Source: Fructobacillus papyriferae | GTDB taxonomy: Bacteria; Bacillota; Bacilli; Lactobacillales; Lactobacillaceae | Assembly (NCBI RefSeq): GCF_018437225.1 | Contig: NZ_JAAMFI010000002.1 | Location: forward strand, 1-64,000 | DNA: 64,000 bases | Direction: 5' to 3' | Shown: piece after piece, positions 17,199-25,052 of the stretch | How positions within the stretch are numbered: position 1 is the stretch's first letter | Layout: every line of letters starts with the position of its first letter | Position numbers and translations under genes: made by a program | Notes under the pieces: generated by a model | Told to the model about the DNA's origin: nothing | Database searches by the model: none | Seen by the model: the letters and a program-made list of their open reading frames with translations, nothing else

Positions 17199-18446
17199 AT
17201 GAATTTTATTGAAGATTTGAAATGGCGTGGTGCATTGAACCAGGTCACAGACGAAGAAGGCTTGTTAAAAACTATGGCTGAAGGGCAAATCGGCGCCTAC
17301 GTCGGGACCGATCCAACTGCTGATTCCCTGCACCTTGGCCACTTGATTCCTTTCATGGTGTTGAAGCGTTTCCAAAATGCTGGTGGAAAGGCCGTGATTA
17401 TTGTTGGAGGGGCAACTGGTTCAATTGGCGACCCTCGCCCAACCACTGAACGTAAGCTACTTTCAGAAGAACAACTAAAGCGAAATGAACAGGGCATCGC
17501 TGCACAGGTGACCAAGCTTTTTGGGCAAAATGGAACGAAGATCGTCAACAATGCTGATTGGCTGAACACGATGACACTGCCAACTTTCTTACGAGAGTAC
17601 GGAAAGCTTTTTTCAATTAACGTCATGCTGAAAAAAGATGTTGTCGCTTCCCGTTTGGAAACGGGAATTTCTTATACGGAATTTACTTACCAAATTCTTC
17701 AAGCTATTGATTTCTTACACCTTTACCAAGAAGAAAACGTTCGCCTTGAAATTGGCGGATCCGATCAGTGGGGAAACATTACGGCTGGTGTCGACCTGAT
17801 TCACACGATTGAAGGGCCAGAGGCTGCTGCCTTTGGCTTGACGATTCCCTTAATGACCGACTCAACCGGTAAGAAATTTGGAAAATCAGAAGGCAATGCC
17901 ATTTGGTTAAACGCTGACAAAACATCACCCTATACCTTCTACCAGTTCTGGTATAACCAGGCGGATGCCGATGTCGTTAAATACTTGAAGTACTTTACCT
18001 TCTTGTCAAAAGAAGAAATCGAAGCGCTTGAAAAAGAAGTCCAAGAGAACCCAGGTGCCCGTCTCGGACAAAAGCGTTTGGCAGAAGAAGTGACCGCTTT
18101 TGTTCACGGAGAAAAAGCAGTTGAAGAAGCTGAAGCACTGTCAAAGGCCTTGTTCTCTGGGGACGTTGCTGAATTAACGGTTCAACAAATCAAGGATGTG
18201 TTCTCAGGTGTACCTGGTTTTGAAACAGCGAAAAAGAAGCAAAACATCGTCGACTTCTTGGTGGCTGCTGAAATCGAAAAGTCCAAACGTCAAGCTCGCG
18301 AAGACGTGACGAATGGCGCTATCCGCATCAATGGCGAAAAGGTGACGGATGTTGAAACAGAAATCGATCCTTCTTCCGCCTATGAAGGACAGTACGTCTT
18401 AGTCCGGCGCGGTAAGAAAAAGTACTTCTTGGGCACGGTTAAATAA
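17199..18446 (+). CDS. tyrS: tyrosyl-tRNA synthetase
   Basis: A 415-residue class I aminoacyl-tRNA synthetase charging tRNA-Tyr. The HIGH motif appears as SLHLGHLIPF, the tyrosine/ATP site includes GGSDQWGNI, and the KMSKS loop is KFGKSEGNAIW. The last 65 residues form an S4 RNA-binding domain (SKRQAREDVTNGAIRINGEKV). GGAG lies shortly upstream of the ATG. Expression is governed by the T-box leader directly upstream. Confidence 0.98.
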   Translation: MNFIEDLKWRGALNQVTDEEGLLKTMAEGQIGAYVGTDPTADSLHLGHLIPFMVLKRFQNAGGKAVIIVGGATGSIGDPRPTTERKLLSEEQLKRNEQGIAAQVTKLFGQNGTKIVNNADWLNTMTLPTFLREYGKLFSINVMLKKDVVASRLETGISYTEFTYQILQAIDFLHLYQEENVRLEIGGSDQWGNITAGVDLIHTIEGPEAAAFGLTIPLMTDSTGKKFGKSEGNAIWLNADKTSPYTFYQFWYNQADADVVKYLKYFTFLSKEEIEALEKEVQENPGARLGQKRLAEEVTAFVHGEKAVEEAEALSKALFSGDVAELTVQQIKDVFSGVPGFETAKKKQNIVDFLVAAEIEKSKRQAREDVTNGAIRINGEKVTDVETEIDPSSAYEGQYVLVRRGKKKYFLGTVK

Positions 18447-18460
18447 GCATTGATCAAAGT

Positions 18461-18662
18461 TTGAAAATAAATTAGGAAAAAATATTCTACTTTAACGTGG
18501 ATTTAATCTGGGAAACGCATAATAAAACCATGATATAGAAATATATCAAAAAACCAGGCATCTAGTTTACTATAAATACTTCTCTCTAAACCTAATTTAT
18601 ACCTTCTCTCCCATAACTAGGTGCCTGTATTTTGAATGCCCTCCGTAAGGAGGGCTTTTTTT
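18461..18662 (+). ncRNA. candidate structured non-coding RNA with intrinsic terminator
   Basis: The 340-base gap after tyrS has no convincing reading frame. It has a possible promoter (TTGAAA 18461-18466, 16-base spacer, TATTCT 18483-18488), a perfect hairpin TGATATA-GAAA-TATATCA (18531-18548) closed by a GNRA tetraloop, a 13-bp long-range pairing CAGGCATCTAGTT (18555-18567) with AACTAGGTGCCTG (18615-18627, one G-U pair), and an intrinsic terminator GCCCTCCGTAAGGAGGGC followed by T8 (about 18638-18662). I do not recognise the class. It could also be a structured 3' UTR of tyrS. Confidence 0.5.
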
Positions 18663-18787
18663 TATAGAAACATTAAGATGCGACACGATGCTGAATGTGT
18701 CTGACCGCTTTGTTATAATGAGGAAGAATCACAAGAAAACACAAATAAAATAAGCCCTTCTATAAGGGAATAAAGGAGACTGTGCAT

Positions 18788-19702
18788 ATGTCATTATTAG
18801 AACTACGCCACGTATCCAAACGCTTTGGCTCCTACAAAGCGTTGGACGACGTGTCATTTTCAGTCGAACCAGGCCGAATTGTTGGGTTAATCGGCCCAAA
18901 CGGTGCTGGAAAATCAACGGCCATGCGCGCCATGACGGGTTTGATGCGTTTTGATGAAGGCGAGATTGTTTTCGATGGGCAACCCGTTCAATTTTCTAAA
19001 ACTCGGGCCCTGGCTAAGATGGGAAACTTGATCGAATACCCTTCGATCTATCCTAACTTCACGGCGCGCGACCACATGAAGTATTATGCCATGGACAGCA
19101 AAGATCCAGAAGACATCGATGAATTGATGGCGTTGACTGGGATTGATGGGGACAACTTTGGTAAGCGTAAGGCCAAGCACTTTTCATTAGGAATGAAGCA
19201 GCGTCTGGGCATTGCGATTGCCTTAGTTCGAAAGCCTAAGTTGGTGATCCTAGATGAACCAATGAACGGCTTGGATCCACAATCCGTTCGCGAGATTCGT
19301 GAATTGATCCAGCAATTGTCTGAAAAGGGCATCGCCTTTGTTGTTTCTTCGCACATTCTAGACGAACTGCAGCGCTTGGCAGATGATGTGGTCATTATCA
19401 ACAAGGGACAAATCATTCGTCAAACGACAATGGCTGACTTTTTGTCTGAAAACAAGGCGCAGGTCAAGGTCAAGACTTCGGATAATGAAGCGATGCTCGA
19501 AGCAGCTAAAGCTGCCGGTTGGCAGGCCAAGCTGGGCGAAGACAAGGACGTGATGATCACTGTCGAAGAAGGTGTCAACGCCCAAGCCGTTTTGCGAAAG
19601 GCGACTGCCGAAAAGATTGACGTGCAAGATATCCAAACGGGAACGGCTAATTTGGAAGAGCACTTGATGGAAGTGTTGTCTGACAAAGAAAAGAAAGCCT
19701 AA
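18788..19702 (+). CDS. ABC transporter ATP-binding protein (ABC-2 exporter type)
   Basis: About 304 residues from the ATG at 18788, chosen because AAAGGAGA lies nine bases upstream (an in-frame GTG six bases earlier is too close). Walker A is GPNGAGKST, the signature is FSLGMKQRLG, Walker B is LVILDEPMNGLDP, and the switch histidine is in VVSSHILDEL. The C-terminal 80 residues form the extra domain typical of drug or lantibiotic-resistance (BcrA-like) ATPases. The permease follows 24 bases later. The substrate is unknown. Confidence 0.9.
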   Translation: MSLLELRHVSKRFGSYKALDDVSFSVEPGRIVGLIGPNGAGKSTAMRAMTGLMRFDEGEIVFDGQPVQFSKTRALAKMGNLIEYPSIYPNFTARDHMKYYAMDSKDPEDIDELMALTGIDGDNFGKRKAKHFSLGMKQRLGIAIALVRKPKLVILDEPMNGLDPQSVREIRELIQQLSEKGIAFVVSSHILDELQRLADDVVIINKGQIIRQTTMADFLSENKAQVKVKTSDNEAMLEAAKAAGWQAKLGEDKDVMITVEEGVNAQAVLRKATAEKIDVQDIQTGTANLEEHLMEVLSDKEKKA

Positions 19703-19726
19703 GCCAGTTTAAAAAGGAGAAATTCA

Positions 19727-20491
19727 ATGCTTACCTTAATAAAACAAGAATGGATGAAGGCGCTGAAGCAAAATCGCTTCTACGTCTGGGCCATCATTGC
19801 CTTTTTGATGCCCATTGTGACATTAGTTTGGTTTATTCCAGCAGAAACACAAACCATTGGCTATATGGCGCTTGGCGGTGCAAAGATTGTTGTCGCCATC
19901 GCTGGGTCAGTGATTGCCGCTTTAACCTTTACCCAAGAGTTTAGTTATGGGACAATCCGCCCTTTGCTTTCGCGACAATACTCACGTTTTTTCATCTTTT
20001 TATCAAAGATTATCATGATTGTTTGCGAATACGTAATCGTTTTGCTTTCTGCTATTTTTGGAACCTTGATTGGTCGTTTCATCTTCCAAATGCTAAATGG
20101 CAAGAATGGAACGGAAATTGACTGGCAGCCATTCTTCTTTAGCCAAGTCATGGACGTCCTCATGACGCTCTTCTTCTTTGCCGTCGTGTTGTTAGTAGCG
20201 AATATGGTCAAATCTTCGGCAGCTGCCGTTTCACTCGGGATCGTGATGTCGGTTGCTACATCGATTATCGCGGCGCTGACGACTTTCTTGGTGCAGTTCT
20301 TTGAGCCATTGAAGTGGAACCCCTTTACCGTTGAATCGTTGTTGGCTAATTTCGACGGAACAACGGCGCATAATCAAGCCTTAGAACTTTATTTTGGGGC
20401 CAATATTTCGATCATTTGGGTGGTTTACTTACTCTACTTGGCCGCTATTTACGCGCTAACTTTCTTAATTTTCCAGCGACGCTCAGTCTAA
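19727..20491 (+). CDS. ABC-2 type transporter permease
   Basis: A 254-residue integral membrane protein with about six hydrophobic helices, starting with a cytoplasmic MLTLIKQEWMKALKQNRFYVW segment, typical of ABC-2 permeases paired with BcrA-like ATPases. The segment QEFSYGTIRPLLSRQYSR is the conserved first cytoplasmic loop of this type. It forms a two-gene operon with the upstream ATPase and ends at a strong terminator. Confidence 0.85.
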   Translation: MLTLIKQEWMKALKQNRFYVWAIIAFLMPIVTLVWFIPAETQTIGYMALGGAKIVVAIAGSVIAALTFTQEFSYGTIRPLLSRQYSRFFIFLSKIIMIVCEYVIVLLSAIFGTLIGRFIFQMLNGKNGTEIDWQPFFFSQVMDVLMTLFFFAVVLLVANMVKSSAAAVSLGIVMSVATSIIAALTTFLVQFFEPLKWNPFTVESLLANFDGTTAHNQALELYFGANISIIWVVYLLYLAAIYALTFLIFQRRSV

Positions 20492-20494
20492 ATT

Positions 20495-20526
20495 GAAAAA
20501 AAGCAGACCGTTTGGTCTGCTTTTTT
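20495..20526 (+). terminator. terminator after ABC-2 permease
   Basis: AAGCAGACC / GGTCTGCTT, nine-bp stem with a GTTT loop, flanked by A and T tracts. Confidence 0.9.
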
Positions 20527-20586
20527 GTTGCGCTTTTGCTAGGTTTTGGGACTTTTTTTTGCTACAATCAGTTGAGGAGTTGCCAC

Positions 20587-20889
20587 ATGTCACGAGAAAA
20601 AAACGTCTTTAACGATAAACAGCGCATCTTACGCTTATATTCGATTCTGATTTCCAAGCAAGCGATGTCAGTCGATCAGATTGAAGACCTGTTTTTCGTT
20701 GGCCAAAAGACGGTTCAGCGAGATATTGCGGCGATCCGGGAGTTCCTTTTGGATCTACAACAGGGTGAAGACGTGCAGTCTGAGGTCGTCTACGATCGGA
20801 AGATGAAGAAGTATAAGATCACAGAACGTGACCACCTTTTTCAGGTCTTTGACAAAATCAACTCAGAGGAAAATCCCTTTGATTTTTAA
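20587..20889 (+). CDS. small helix-turn-helix protein (DeoR/WYL-type N-terminal HTH only)
   Basis: A 100-residue protein from the ATG at 20587 (GAGGAG ribosome-binding site). Residues 10-60 form a winged HTH of the kind found at the start of WYL or DeoR regulators (DKQRILRLYSILISKQAMSV, GQKTVQRDIAAIREFL). No effector domain follows; the tail DHLFQVFDKINSEENPFDF is short. It probably is a complete small regulator, as the gene is bounded by a terminator on each side and has TACAAT upstream as a -10. Target unknown. Confidence 0.75.
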   Translation: MSREKNVFNDKQRILRLYSILISKQAMSVDQIEDLFFVGQKTVQRDIAAIREFLLDLQQGEDVQSEVVYDRKMKKYKITERDHLFQVFDKINSEENPFDF

Positions 20890-20895
20890 AACAAT

Positions 20896-20931
20896 TAAAA
20901 AGGACAACCATTGCTATGGTTGTCCTTTTTC
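20896..20931. terminator. bidirectional terminator
   Basis: AAAAAGGACAACCA / TGGTTGTCCTTTTT with a six-base loop, serving the HTH gene on the plus strand and the ABC operon on the minus strand. Confidence 0.9.
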
Positions 20932-20940
20932 TCTGCTCGA

Positions 20941-21696
20941 TTAATGAACAAAATACGTTAATAAGTCCGCTTCGGTGAGCTTTTCTTTTTCGTTGTCTCG
21001 AACGTCTAAGACAATTTGTCCGGCGTTCAAAACAATCAAGCGGTTACCGTAAGTGAGCGCGTCCTTCAAATTGTGCGTGATCATCAAGGCAGTCAGCTGG
21101 TTGCCTTTTACCTGCTGGTTCGTGGCAGCCATCAGCTGGTCCGATGTTTTGGGATCCAAAGCCGCTGTGTGTTCGTCCAACAAAAGCAAGCCAGGCTTGA
21201 CCCGGGTTGCCATCAAGAAGGAGAGGGCTTGGCGTTGACCGCCTGAAAGTGAGCCGGTGGCCGTTTGCAAGCGTTCTTCAAGGTTGTTGCCCATCGTTTT
21301 GGTCAGGTCATAGTAAGCAGCTAGCTTTTCTTTTGTCAGCTGACGGCTTTTAAGTGTCCGCTTGCTACCGCGTTTTTCTGCAAGCAAGAGGTTTTCAGCA
21401 ACCGTCATGCGTGGGGCGGTTCCGAGCTTTGGATCCTGGAAGACCCGGGCAAGGAAAGAGGTTCGTTTGACAGCTGAAAGGTGGGAAATATCCTGCCCGT
21501 TATGTTCAAGCGATCCAGAAGTTAGGGGGAGGTCGCCAGAAATGACGTTGAAAAGCGTCGACTTACCAGCCCCGTTTGTTCCAAGGACCGTGATGAAGTC
21601 CTCTGGGTAGATATCCAAGTTTAAGTTGTTTAAGATCGTGGTACCGTTTGAAACCGTGACCGTTGCGTCTTTTAAAGAAAAAACTGGCTTAGTCAT
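20941..21696 (-). CDS. ABC transporter ATP-binding protein (TrpXYZ-type operon)
   Basis: A 251-residue ATPase from ATG 21696 (GGAGG eight bases upstream). Walker A is GTNGAGKST, the signature LSGGQRQAL, Walker B LLLLDEHTAALDPKT with His in place of the usual Pro after the catalytic Glu. It ends a three-gene operon (binding protein, permease, ATPase) of the family that includes the streptococcal tryptophan transporter. Its start overlaps the permease stop by eight bases, implying translational coupling. It energises uptake of a small substrate, possibly an aromatic amino acid. Confidence 0.88.
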   Translation of the reverse strand: MTKPVFSLKDATVTVSNGTTILNNLNLDIYPEDFITVLGTNGAGKSTLFNVISGDLPLTSGSLEHNGQDISHLSAVKRTSFLARVFQDPKLGTAPRMTVAENLLLAEKRGSKRTLKSRQLTKEKLAAYYDLTKTMGNNLEERLQTATGSLSGGQRQALSFLMATRVKPGLLLLDEHTAALDPKTSDQLMAATNQQVKGNQLTALMITHNLKDALTYGNRLIVLNAGQIVLDVRDNEKEKLTEADLLTYFVH

Positions 21697-22588
21697 GTGC
21701 TTTACCTCCAAAGTGTAAGACTTTATCGAGCTTCAAGTACTTGCGAACCTGTGGCAGCATCATGGCCAAAGCTAAGATGATCGATGAAATCAGGTTCAGA
21801 TCGTTGGTTGAGAAACCGAGCTGCAAAACAGCTAGCAGGACTAAACGGTAAATAATGGAACCAATCACAACAGCAATCAACCGTTGATTTAAGGAAAGAT
21901 CCCCAAAGGCCACTTCACCAATGATGATCGATGCCAAAGCGATGACGATGATACCGATTCCCATGTTGATGTCGGCAAAGCCATTGTTTTGCGCGATGAC
22001 TGCACCACCAAAGGCGATCAAAGCATTTGAGACCATCAGACCCATGATCGTCATTTGATCGGTCTTGATCCCAAAGGCCGCCGCCATGGTCTTGTTATCA
22101 CCTGTTGCGATGAAGGCCTGTCCGAGTTCGGTTTGTAAAAACCAGATTAAGAAGGCCAAGATAATGGCAATGACAATCAAGCCAAGCACGACACCGTCGT
22201 AGTACTTTGGCAGGTCGGAAAGGAAGGGCAGGGAGAAAATCGTTTTTTGGTCCAGCAAGGAGATGTTGGCCGAACCCATGATTCGCAGGTTGATTGACAG
22301 GCAGGCGGTCATGACCAGGATTCCGGCTAAAAGGATGGGAATCTTGCCCTTCGTATAGAGAAGACCAGTCAGAAGACCAGCGATGGAACCGACCAAAAGA
22401 GCGGCGATTGTTGCCAAAAATGGATTGGTGCCGTGGGCAATCAAAGAAACGGCCGTTGAGGCACCAAGGGGGAAGGAACCTTCCACCGTCATATCCGCAA
22501 AGTTTAGGATACGGAAAGTCAGGTAGAGGGCGACCCCGAGGACAGCCCAGAGGATGCCCTGTGAGATGGAAGAAACGATAATAGACAT
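21689..22588 (-). CDS. ABC transporter permease (branched-chain/TrpY type)
   Basis: A 299-residue protein with about eight to ten hydrophobic helices, resembling LivH-type permeases (FADMTVEGSFPLGAS, GLLTGLLYTKGKIPILLAGIL). It lies between the binding-protein and ATPase genes with one- to eight-base overlaps on both sides (the stop of the binding-protein gene is TAATG). It forms the membrane channel of the importer. Confidence 0.88.
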   Translation of the reverse strand: MSIIVSSISQGILWAVLGVALYLTFRILNFADMTVEGSFPLGASTAVSLIAHGTNPFLATIAALLVGSIAGLLTGLLYTKGKIPILLAGILVMTACLSINLRIMGSANISLLDQKTIFSLPFLSDLPKYYDGVVLGLIVIAIILAFLIWFLQTELGQAFIATGDNKTMAAAFGIKTDQMTIMGLMVSNALIAFGGAVIAQNNGFADINMGIGIIVIALASIIIGEVAFGDLSLNQRLIAVVIGSIIYRLVLLAVLQLGFSTNDLNLISSIILALAMMLPQVRKYLKLDKVLHFGGKAHD

Positions 22589-23589
22589 TAGTAGGCCTCC
22601 TGATTTTCTTTAGCTTCCTTTACAATGGCATCGGGCAACCGGATGCCAAGGTCAGCAGCAGTTTGTAAGTTTACGGCATAGGTCCCTTTATCCACTGTTT
22701 GGACTGGCATGGTTTGGGCTTTTTCGCCCTTCAAAACCCGGGCAGCCATTTGACCAGCTTGGTAGCCAACTTGGTACTGAGATTGGGAATAGGTGATTAA
22801 GCCCCCATCCTTCACCATGGTGTCGTTGGATGGAATAACGGGGACGTTTTTGTCCTTTGCAGCAGCGACCAAGGTCTTCATGGCCGTTGCCACAGAGTTA
22901 TCTTGAGGCGCATAGATGGCATCCACTTCCCCAGCCATTGTGGTGGCCACTTGAAGCATGTCATTTGTCGACGAGATGGTGTAGTTTTTGACCGTGTAGC
23001 CGGCTTTTTTCAAAGTCTTGGTCATTTGAGCTGCGTTGTAGGTACCGCCGGCATCCGATGTTGTTGAAATGATCCCGATGGTTTTAGCCTTTGGCAAAAT
23101 ATCCTTGAAGACTTGCGCTTGTTTGGCATAGGGTGAGTCACCGGATACGCCGGTGATGTTTTTTCCAGGCTGCTTGAGGCTATTGACTAGTTTTGCGCCA
23201 ACAGGATTGGTAATTCCTGCCAATAGCGTCGACGTTTCATTTTTAGAAGCCTGTGCTAATGATAAAGCCGCAGGGGTGGCAATGCCGACATTCAAGTCCG
23301 TATCCTTGTTCACGAAGTCTTGTGCCATGGTTTTTAGATTGGCCTGGTTGGCTTGTGCGTTTTGATAGGAAATTTTTAGGTTTTTTCCTTCTGTAAAACC
23401 ACCATCTTTTAGCCCTTGAACAACCCCTTGATGAATCTGATCCAAAGCGGGGTGCGTCACTAGCTGCAAGATTCCAACTGTTTTCGTTTGTTGTGATTTG
23501 GCATGGTTTCCTAATCCTTCGGTGAAGAAGGCAAAAACTAAGAAAGCACCAATCACTGAGGTCGCGATTAGTAAACGTTTATTCATCAT
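22588..23589 (-). CDS. ABC transporter substrate-binding protein (TrpX/DUF534 family)
   Basis: A 333-residue extracellular binding protein of the ABC_sub_bind family (GILQLVTHPALDQIHQG, AGITNPVGAKLV, SQYQVGYQAGQMAARVL). An N-terminal hydrophobic segment (VIGAFLVFAFF) with no lipobox cysteine suggests a signal anchor or cleaved signal rather than a lipoprotein. The start could be the first or second ATG of MMNKR. It is the first gene of the operon and lies behind a long structured leader. Family members bind tryptophan or tyrosine in some bacteria; here the ligand is not known. Confidence 0.88.
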   Translation of the reverse strand: MMNKRLLIATSVIGAFLVFAFFTEGLGNHAKSQQTKTVGILQLVTHPALDQIHQGVVQGLKDGGFTEGKNLKISYQNAQANQANLKTMAQDFVNKDTDLNVGIATPAALSLAQASKNETSTLLAGITNPVGAKLVNSLKQPGKNITGVSGDSPYAKQAQVFKDILPKAKTIGIISTTSDAGGTYNAAQMTKTLKKAGYTVKNYTISSTNDMLQVATTMAGEVDAIYAPQDNSVATAMKTLVAAAKDKNVPVIPSNDTMVKDGGLITYSQSQYQVGYQAGQMAARVLKGEKAQTMPVQTVDKGTYAVNLQTAADLGIRLPDAIVKEAKENQEAY

Positions 23590-23822
23590 CTATCTCCCTT
23601 TTTTACTGCACCCAGGAGGTTTTTTGGCATGAAAAAAGCCTGCCTGGGTGTTGTGTAATACCCAAACAGACTTTTAACCATTGAAAAGAAGCCGGTTGGG
23701 ACAAAACTGTCGTTACAGCTTGTCCGTCAACCGAAAAGCTGCATTCCTACCGGCGCCACCATTGGCGATTCAATTGTGATTGGCATGCAGTCATGAAAAT
23801 GCTCCTAAAGTATTAAAAGTTA
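23590..23822 (-). promoter_or_regulatory. structured attenuator-like leader of the ABC operon (no T-box sequence)
   Basis: A leader of about 230 nt on the minus strand. It contains a long hairpin (CGGTTG/CAACCG closing GGACAA/TTGTCC and CTGT/ACAG, within 23693-23733), a small hairpin CGCCA-ATGG-TGGCG, a terminator GTCTGTTTGGGT / ACCCAGGCAGGC followed by T6 (23671-23632), and an alternative pairing ACCCAGG (23649-23643) with CCTGGGT (23616-23610) that would break the terminator. No T-box consensus is visible. The architecture suggests riboswitch-like or leader-peptide attenuation; the ligand is unknown. Confidence 0.6.
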
Positions 23823-23827
23823 ACCTA

Positions 23828-23856
23828 AGCATACAAGAGTCACTTTACGCTGTCAA
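23828..23856 (-). promoter_or_regulatory. promoter of the ABC importer operon
   Basis: Minus strand: -35 TTGACA (23856-23851), 17-base spacer, -10 TATGCT (23833-23828). Confidence 0.85.
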
Positions 23857-23870
23857 GAAAAATGAAAAAA

Positions 23871-23896
23871 TAAAAAGAAAACCCGGAGGTTTTCTC
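23871..23896 (-). terminator. nitroreductase terminator
   Basis: GAAAACC / GGTTTTC with a four-base loop, followed on the minus strand by a T tract. Confidence 0.7.
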
Positions 23897-23903
23897 AGAA
23901 AAA

Positions 23904-24506
23904 TTACTTAAAATGCTTGAAACGAGCATCATCATCAGTATATGTCTTTTCAGCAGCAGGGGCTTTGATGGCGCCAAATGGCATTTCACCGCGCAACACC
24001 CAGTTTTCTGGAATGTGGAATTCTTGCTTTACCGCTTCGTCAATTAATGGGTTATAGTGTTGCAAAGAAGCACCAATACCGGCTTCAGCAAGGGCTAACC
24101 AAACGGCATAGAGGCTAATCCCAACCGCTTCTTCTGCCCAGTCATCAAAATTATCAGCGTAAAGAGGGGCTTGCTCTTTTAAGCCTTGCACAATCTTTTG
24201 GTCGGTGAAGTACAACACGGTACCATAACCGGATTGGAAGGCGCCCTTGATTTTTTGTGTGGTTTGTTCAAAGGCTTCCTCAGAAGAAGAAACCTTCGCC
24301 AATTCGTTTAAGGTCATGTCCCAGAGCTTGTCGTGAGCATCACCGGTTAAGACCACGGCCTGAACGGATTGTGAATTAAAAGCAGACGGCGTGTTTTTGA
24401 TGGCTGTCTTGACTAATTGGAAGAGTTCGTCGTCGGTTTTTTCGATTTCTTTTGATAAAGCGTAGATGGATCGACGCTTTTCTTGTAGATCATTAAAATG
24501 GGTCAT
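23904..24506 (-). CDS. nitroreductase family protein (Frm2/HBN1-like)
   Basis: A 200-residue flavoprotein of the nitroreductase fold: RRSIYAL (FMN phosphate-binding arginines), NTPSAFNSQSVQAVVL, a central SLYAVWLALAEAGIGASLQHYNP and GEMPFGAI near the end. It resembles the Frm2-like subgroup common in lactic acid bacteria, which reduces nitro compounds or quinones using NAD(P)H. The gene is divergent from an Rrf2 regulator across an 81-base region with a 12-bp inverted repeat, so the regulator probably controls it. Confidence 0.88.
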   Translation of the reverse strand: MTHFNDLQEKRRSIYALSKEIEKTDDELFQLVKTAIKNTPSAFNSQSVQAVVLTGDAHDKLWDMTLNELAKVSSSEEAFEQTTQKIKGAFQSGYGTVLYFTDQKIVQGLKEQAPLYADNFDDWAEEAVGISLYAVWLALAEAGIGASLQHYNPLIDEAVKQEFHIPENWVLRGEMPFGAIKAPAAEKTYTDDDARFKHFK

Positions 24507-24519
24507 GGCAATTCCTCTT

Positions 24520-24574
24520 TTGTATTTTTATAAAGTACATATGTTATAGTATACTAGTACTAATAAAAATACAA
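24520..24574. promoter_or_regulatory. divergent promoter/operator with perfect 12-bp inverted repeat
   Basis: TTGTATTTTTAT (24520-24531) and ATAAAAATACAA (24563-24574) are exact reverse complements flanking a core with a second dyad, AGTAC...GTACT, and TATA-like -10 elements. The symmetry fits an operator for the divergently encoded Rrf2 protein. This is an inference from position. Confidence 0.55.
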
Positions 24575-24587
24575 GGGATTTTTAGAA

Positions 24588-25052
24588 ATGAAACCTTCTT
24601 TAAAATTAACGAATGCCATTCATATCCTTCTATATATTGCCCGGGCGGATAATGAAACAAAATTTTCTTCAAAGGACATTGCGGCTTCCGTCAACACAAA
24701 TCCATCAAGAATTCGCGCTTTAATGGCCGATATGATGGCCGCCGATATTATTAAGCGAGAAGGCGACCACTTTTCTCGTCCAATTCTTTCAAAACCGGCA
24801 TCGGCCATTTCCATGGCAGCCATTTTGAAGGCAGTCGATCCTGATTCTTCTGTTTTTCCCCTGGACAACAAAGTCAATAATGACTGCCCAATTGCAAAAC
24901 AAGTGAATCCGGTACTTTCTAGTTACTATGAAAGTCTAGATCAGAGCCTTTATCAGCAAATGGCGACAATTTCCTTGGAAGATATCTTAGAAGATGTCAA
25001 TCAAATGGCAGGAGCAAAGCTTTGTGAGACAGGTGAAAAACAACATGTCTGA
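24588..25052 (+). CDS. Rrf2-family transcriptional regulator
   Basis: A 154-residue protein with the Rrf2 winged helix-turn-helix (LTNAIHILLYIARADNETKFSSKDIAASV, NPSRIRALMADMMAADII). Only one cysteine is obvious in the central region (NDCPIAKQV), so it lacks the three-cysteine cluster of the Fe-S-binding IscR/NsrR type; it may sense redox through thiol chemistry or a small ligand. It probably represses the divergent nitroreductase and itself. Its last eight bases overlap crcB1. Confidence 0.88.
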   Translation: MKPSLKLTNAIHILLYIARADNETKFSSKDIAASVNTNPSRIRALMADMMAADIIKREGDHFSRPILSKPASAISMAAILKAVDPDSSVFPLDNKVNNDCPIAKQVNPVLSSYYESLDQSLYQQMATISLEDILEDVNQMAGAKLCETGEKQHV

